In this document: positions 61,778-64,000 of the stretch, one piece after another
Position numbering within the stretch: position 1 is the first letter of the stretch
Layout of the letters: each line of letters begins with the position of its first letter
NCBI RefSeq assembly: GCF_012911935.1
Contig: NZ_JAAXLA010000036.1
Location: forward strand, 1-64,000
DNA length: 64,000 nucleotides
Reading direction: 5' to 3'
Source of the DNA: Pseudonocardia acidicola
GTDB lineage: Bacteria; Actinomycetota; Actinomycetes; Mycobacteriales; Pseudonocardiaceae
Notes under the pieces: generated by a model
Told to the model about the DNA's origin: nothing
The model's input: only the letters and a program-made list of their open reading frames with translations
The model's database searches: none
Made by a program: the position numbers and the translations under genes

Positions 61778-62698
61778 TCAGTCGCCCGCCGGCGGGGCGC
61801 TGCGCGGCTCGCGTCCTCGGATCCGCTCGCTGCGTAGGACGCGGCCCAGCAGCGTGGTGAACACGGCCGACACCTCGCGAGCGCCCGGTGTGTCCCAGGC
61901 CTGGATGGGCAGGCATGCGCCCTGGGCCTGCTGGATGGCCGAGCGGTCGGGCAGGACTCCACTGAACACCAGCGGCCCGAACAGCTCGCGCAGCTCCGCG
62001 ATGCGGAACTCGTGCTCGGCGTTGCGCGGGCGCACCCGGTTGATGAGGACGCCGAGTGGCTGCAGGTCGGGGTTGCCCCGCTGCCGCTCGGTCTGCACGG
62101 CATCGAAAGCGCGCTGCACGCCCGACACCGCGAACATCGTCGGGTCGGTCACGAGCACGGCCCGCTGCGCCGCGGTCAGCGCGCTGCGGGTGAGCTGCCC
62201 GAGCGACGGCGGACAGTCGATGATCACCAGGCGGTAGGGGCCGGTGCCGTCGCCGTCGGCGGTGTGGTCGACGCCGGCCGGTCCGTCGCAGGCTGCGAGT
62301 GCCTCGTCGGCCTCGCCGTCCACCCCGGCCAGGTCCGCCGCATGGTCGCCGTCGGTCAGCCGGCTGAGGGCGCGGGCGAGCCGGTTGAGCTGTTTGGTTC
62401 CCGGATCGGGGTGGTTGTGCCGCTCGGTCTGCTCGGAGCCGACCAGGACGTCGAGGCCCTCGCCCCAGCCACTGGGGGCGATGGCGCGGCGCAGCACCGA
62501 GCGTCGTGGCTCGTCGAGGACCTCGGCCACGGTGGCCGTGGTCGGCGCGACGTCCAGCGCGATGGTGGCGTTTGCTTGGGGGTCCAGATCCACGAGCAGC
62601 GTGCGCACGCCGTGATGGAGGGCGGCGCCGGCCAGGCCGAGGGCCACCGTGGTCTTACCTACCCCGCCCTTGAGACTCAGCGTGGCGACGACCTGCAC
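61778..62698 (-). CDS. ParA-family ATPase (orphan, no ParB neighbour)
   Basis: MinD/ParA-type ATPase (306 aa). The deviant Walker A is SLKGGVGKTTVALGLAGAAL (residues 8-27), LLVDLDPQANATIAL is the Walker A', and LVIIDCPPSLGQLTRSAL is the Walker B. A variable acidic insert (about residues 115-150) interrupts the domain. GTG 62698 is selected because TAGGTT (62706-62711) lies 7 nt upstream, implying a leaderless transcript. The adjacent gene is a methyltransferase, not parB. Cargo unknown; this family is conserved near division genes in actinobacteria. Confidence 0.87.
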   Translation of the reverse strand: MQVVATLSLKGGVGKTTVALGLAGAALHHGVRTLLVDLDPQANATIALDVAPTTATVAEVLDEPRRSVLRRAIAPSGWGEGLDVLVGSEQTERHNHPDPGTKQLNRLARALSRLTDGDHAADLAGVDGEADEALAACDGPAGVDHTADGDGTGPYRLVIIDCPPSLGQLTRSALTAAQRAVLVTDPTMFAVSGVQRAFDAVQTERQRGNPDLQPLGVLINRVRPRNAEHEFRIAELRELFGPLVFSGVLPDRSAIQQAQGACLPIQAWDTPGAREVSAVFTTLLGRVLRSERIRGREPRSAPPAGD

Positions 62699-62705
62699 GG
62701 CGATC

Positions 62706-62735
62706 AACCTACTCTGTCACCCGCGGCACTACGCT
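62706..62735. promoter_or_regulatory. Back-to-back leaderless promoters for parA-like and methyltransferase genes
   Basis: On the minus strand TAGGTT (62706-62711) lies 7 nt before GTG 62698. On the plus strand TACGCT (62730-62735) lies 6 nt before GTG 62742. The two share only 43 bp between the start codons. Confidence 0.55.
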
Positions 62736-62741
62736 GCGGCT

Positions 62742-63509
62742 GTGACTACGGCGGCGGGAGATCTGCTCGGCACGACGGGCGGCGGCCCTGTGCACCGTGT
62801 CCTCGATGCGGAGGTGGCGAGGGCCCGGGCGGCCCACCCCGACCGTCCGCCCCGCGTGCTCGACGTGGGGGGCGGCAGCGGTGCGTGGGCGGTGCCGCTG
62901 GCCACGGCCGGCTGTGCGGTGACGGTGGTCGACACCAGCCCGAACGCGCTGGCCGCGCTGCAGCGCCGGGCGCGCGAGGCCGGGGTCGGCGACCTCATCA
63001 CCCCGGTGCAGGGCGATGTCGATGCGCTGGCGGAGGTCGTCCCCACCGGGGGCGCCGACCTGGTGCTCGGCCACGGTCTGCTCGAGGTGGTCGACGACCT
63101 GCCGTGCGCGGTCGCAGCCCTCACCGCGGCGGCGGCGCCCGGCGGGGCGGTGTCGGTGCTGGTGGCGGGCCGCAACGCGGCGGTGCTCGGCCGGGTGCTG
63201 GCCGGCCGGTTGGCCGAGGCCCGGGCGCTGCTGACCGATCCGGACGGCCGGCTCGGACCGGACGACGTGCTGCGCCGCCGGCTCGACGGTTCGACGCTGT
63301 GCGCGCTGCTCGAGTCCGGCGGGTCGCTGCGCATCGAGGTGCTGCAGGGCGACGGGGTGCTGGACGGCTGGCTGCCCGGTTCGGTCATCGACGGTGGCCC
63401 CGCGACGGCCCGGGCGGTGGCCGAGCTGGAGGAGATGATCGCGGCGGTCCCCGCGCTGCGGGAGGTCGCGGCCCGGCTGCACGTGCTGGCGCGGCGTTCC
63501 GCGGACTGA
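62742..63509 (+). CDS. Class I SAM-dependent methyltransferase
   Basis: Methyltransferase of 255 aa. Motif I is VLDVGGGSGAWAVPLA (residues 39-54), with the acidic residue of motif II in VTVVDTSPNAL, and motif IV as ADLVLGHGLLEVV. It resembles the Smt/CmoM-like group; the acceptor is unknown. Leaderless start at GTG 62742, divergent from the ParA-like gene. It is the last gene before the long upstream region of the gene at the right edge. Confidence 0.87.
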   Translation: MTTAAGDLLGTTGGGPVHRVLDAEVARARAAHPDRPPRVLDVGGGSGAWAVPLATAGCAVTVVDTSPNALAALQRRAREAGVGDLITPVQGDVDALAEVVPTGGADLVLGHGLLEVVDDLPCAVAALTAAAAPGGAVSVLVAGRNAAVLGRVLAGRLAEARALLTDPDGRLGPDDVLRRRLDGSTLCALLESGGSLRIEVLQGDGVLDGWLPGSVIDGGPATARAVAELEEMIAAVPALREVAARLHVLARRSAD

Positions 63510-63942
63510 GAGCGCCCGCCGGGCGGCGCCGTGGTGGGCCGGCGCCGGCGTGCGGTAGGCCTGCGAGCACCCCGCCTCGGGTGCCGCCGGCGATCAGGCT
63601 GCCCGGTGTGCGGGCCGGGGAGTGATCACCGTCGCCGGGGTGCCCGGCGGCTCGGCTCGGGTGAGTCCGATCACGACCGACGGGAGGGCGAGATCACCGC
63701 CGGCGCGGCCCGGCGCGGGTTCGCCCGGCTCCGCGGTGCGCCGGCGACCCTCCTGACCTCGGCCGTCGCCCGCCGGAACGCCGCTCGACGGCTCGGTGAA
63801 CCGCTCACCGGCCGCGGCTGAACGGTTGTGGTGCGATTCCGCTCGAAGATCGGCCCAGCCGGTTGACGAGTCTGGGTAGTCGACCAGGCCTCGGACTCGT
63901 ATCCTCTGCACTAGACGCCCAGCCTGGGCGCTCGTCGTGTCG
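63510..63942. other. Intergenic region, gene-free
   Basis: After the methyltransferase stop come GC-rich inverted repeats without a U tract (GCGCC...GGCGC at 63512-63529; GGCGCC twice at 63525-63530 and 63541-63546) that could end transcription. The middle (63600-63840) shows no convincing gene. TATCCT (63900-63905) is a possible -10 for the gene at the right edge; CGCCCAG/CTGGGCG (63916-63930) is a tight hairpin. Confidence 0.45.
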
Positions 63943-63997
63943 TTCCGGCACCATGGAAGATGACCCGACAGGAATACCGTGTGCCGGAGGCGAAGCC
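63943..63997 (+). promoter_or_regulatory. 5' leader hairpin that can mask the ribosome binding site
   Basis: TCCGGCAC (63944-63951) pairs with GTGCCGGA (63981-63988), which overlaps the SD GGAGG (63986-63990). Seven nt later comes ATG 63998. A wobble pair 63943-63989 extends the stem. Confidence 0.55.
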
Positions 63998-64000
63998 ATG
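63998..64000 (+). CDS. Start codon of a gene continuing outside the window, possibly mraZ
   Basis: ATG 63998-64000 is the last codon of the window and stands 7 nt after GGAGG. An in-frame ATG at 63953 and a GTG at 63981 (other frame) are alternatives. In actinobacteria the conserved block metF, lppM-like, HEPN, methyltransferase is followed by mraZ and the division/cell-wall cluster, so mraZ is the best guess. No coding sequence is visible. Confidence 0.4.

Noticed and set aside
61778-62698. ParABS segregation locus
   Set aside because: No parB gene or parS-like sites accompany the ParA-like gene; its other neighbour is a methyltransferase.
63594-63911. A 105-aa minus-strand frame before the right-edge gene
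   Set aside because: No ribosome binding site, no motif, and it runs through the promoter region of the next gene.

Overview
The window is very GC-rich chromosomal DNA from an actinobacterium, most likely a Pseudonocardia-like member of the Pseudonocardiales. The taxon is inferred from base composition, gene content and gene order; no 16S gene or other direct marker is present. No CRISPR array, insertion sequence, prophage, rRNA or tRNA was found.

Left part, about 1-27.8 kb, looks like variable or accessory chromosome. It holds the 5' end of dinB, a DsbA-like thioredoxin-fold gene facing nhaA, an Sfp-type phosphopantetheinyl transferase, an amine/amino-acid oxidase and a P450. A beta-ketoadipate block follows: a two-subunit CoA-transferase, an HAD phosphatase, pcaB and an IclR regulator, linked by a shared 15-bp operator. 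Then come a SnoaL-like protein, two FMN-dependent monooxygenases, two decayed genes (an esterase and a winged-helix protein) separated by a 22-bp tandem repeat, a thioesterase, a DICT/degenerate-GGDEF protein, a MaoC dehydratase pair, and a ferredoxin-NADP reductase. An ACT-domain gene with a probable leader peptide, a FadR-type regulator with its acyl-CoA dehydrogenase, and an ECF sigma/anti-sigma pair facing a blue-copper lipoprotein complete the block, followed by an F420-type oxidoreductase with another acyl-CoA dehydrogenase.

Right part, about 27.8-64 kb, keeps, in reversed orientation, the gene order known from Mycobacterium tuberculosis Rv2170-Rv2196. In order: qcrB-qcrA-qcrC-ctaE (cytochrome bcc/aa3 respiration), trpD, a DEDDh/GIY-YIG nuclease, an NlpC/P60 hydrolase, a PimB-like mannosyltransferase, fadD15, SRPBCC and ArsA-like genes, plsC, an RNase T-like exoribonuclease, aroG, pknL with its partner Rv2175c homologue, mptA, idsA, metF, an lppM-like lipoprotein and a GNAT. 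Two carotenoid genes (crtI, crtB) are interleaved with mptA in one overlapping operon. The window ends on a start codon preceded by a hairpin that can pair with its ribosome binding site; the position suggests the beginning of the mraZ/dcw division cluster.

A recurrent architectural feature is a TAnnnT -10 box placed 6-8 nt before a start codon with no Shine-Dalgarno sequence, indicating leaderless transcripts for roughly fifteen genes. Several convergent gene pairs share perfect or near-perfect hairpins that contain one or both stop codons and probably work as bidirectional terminators.
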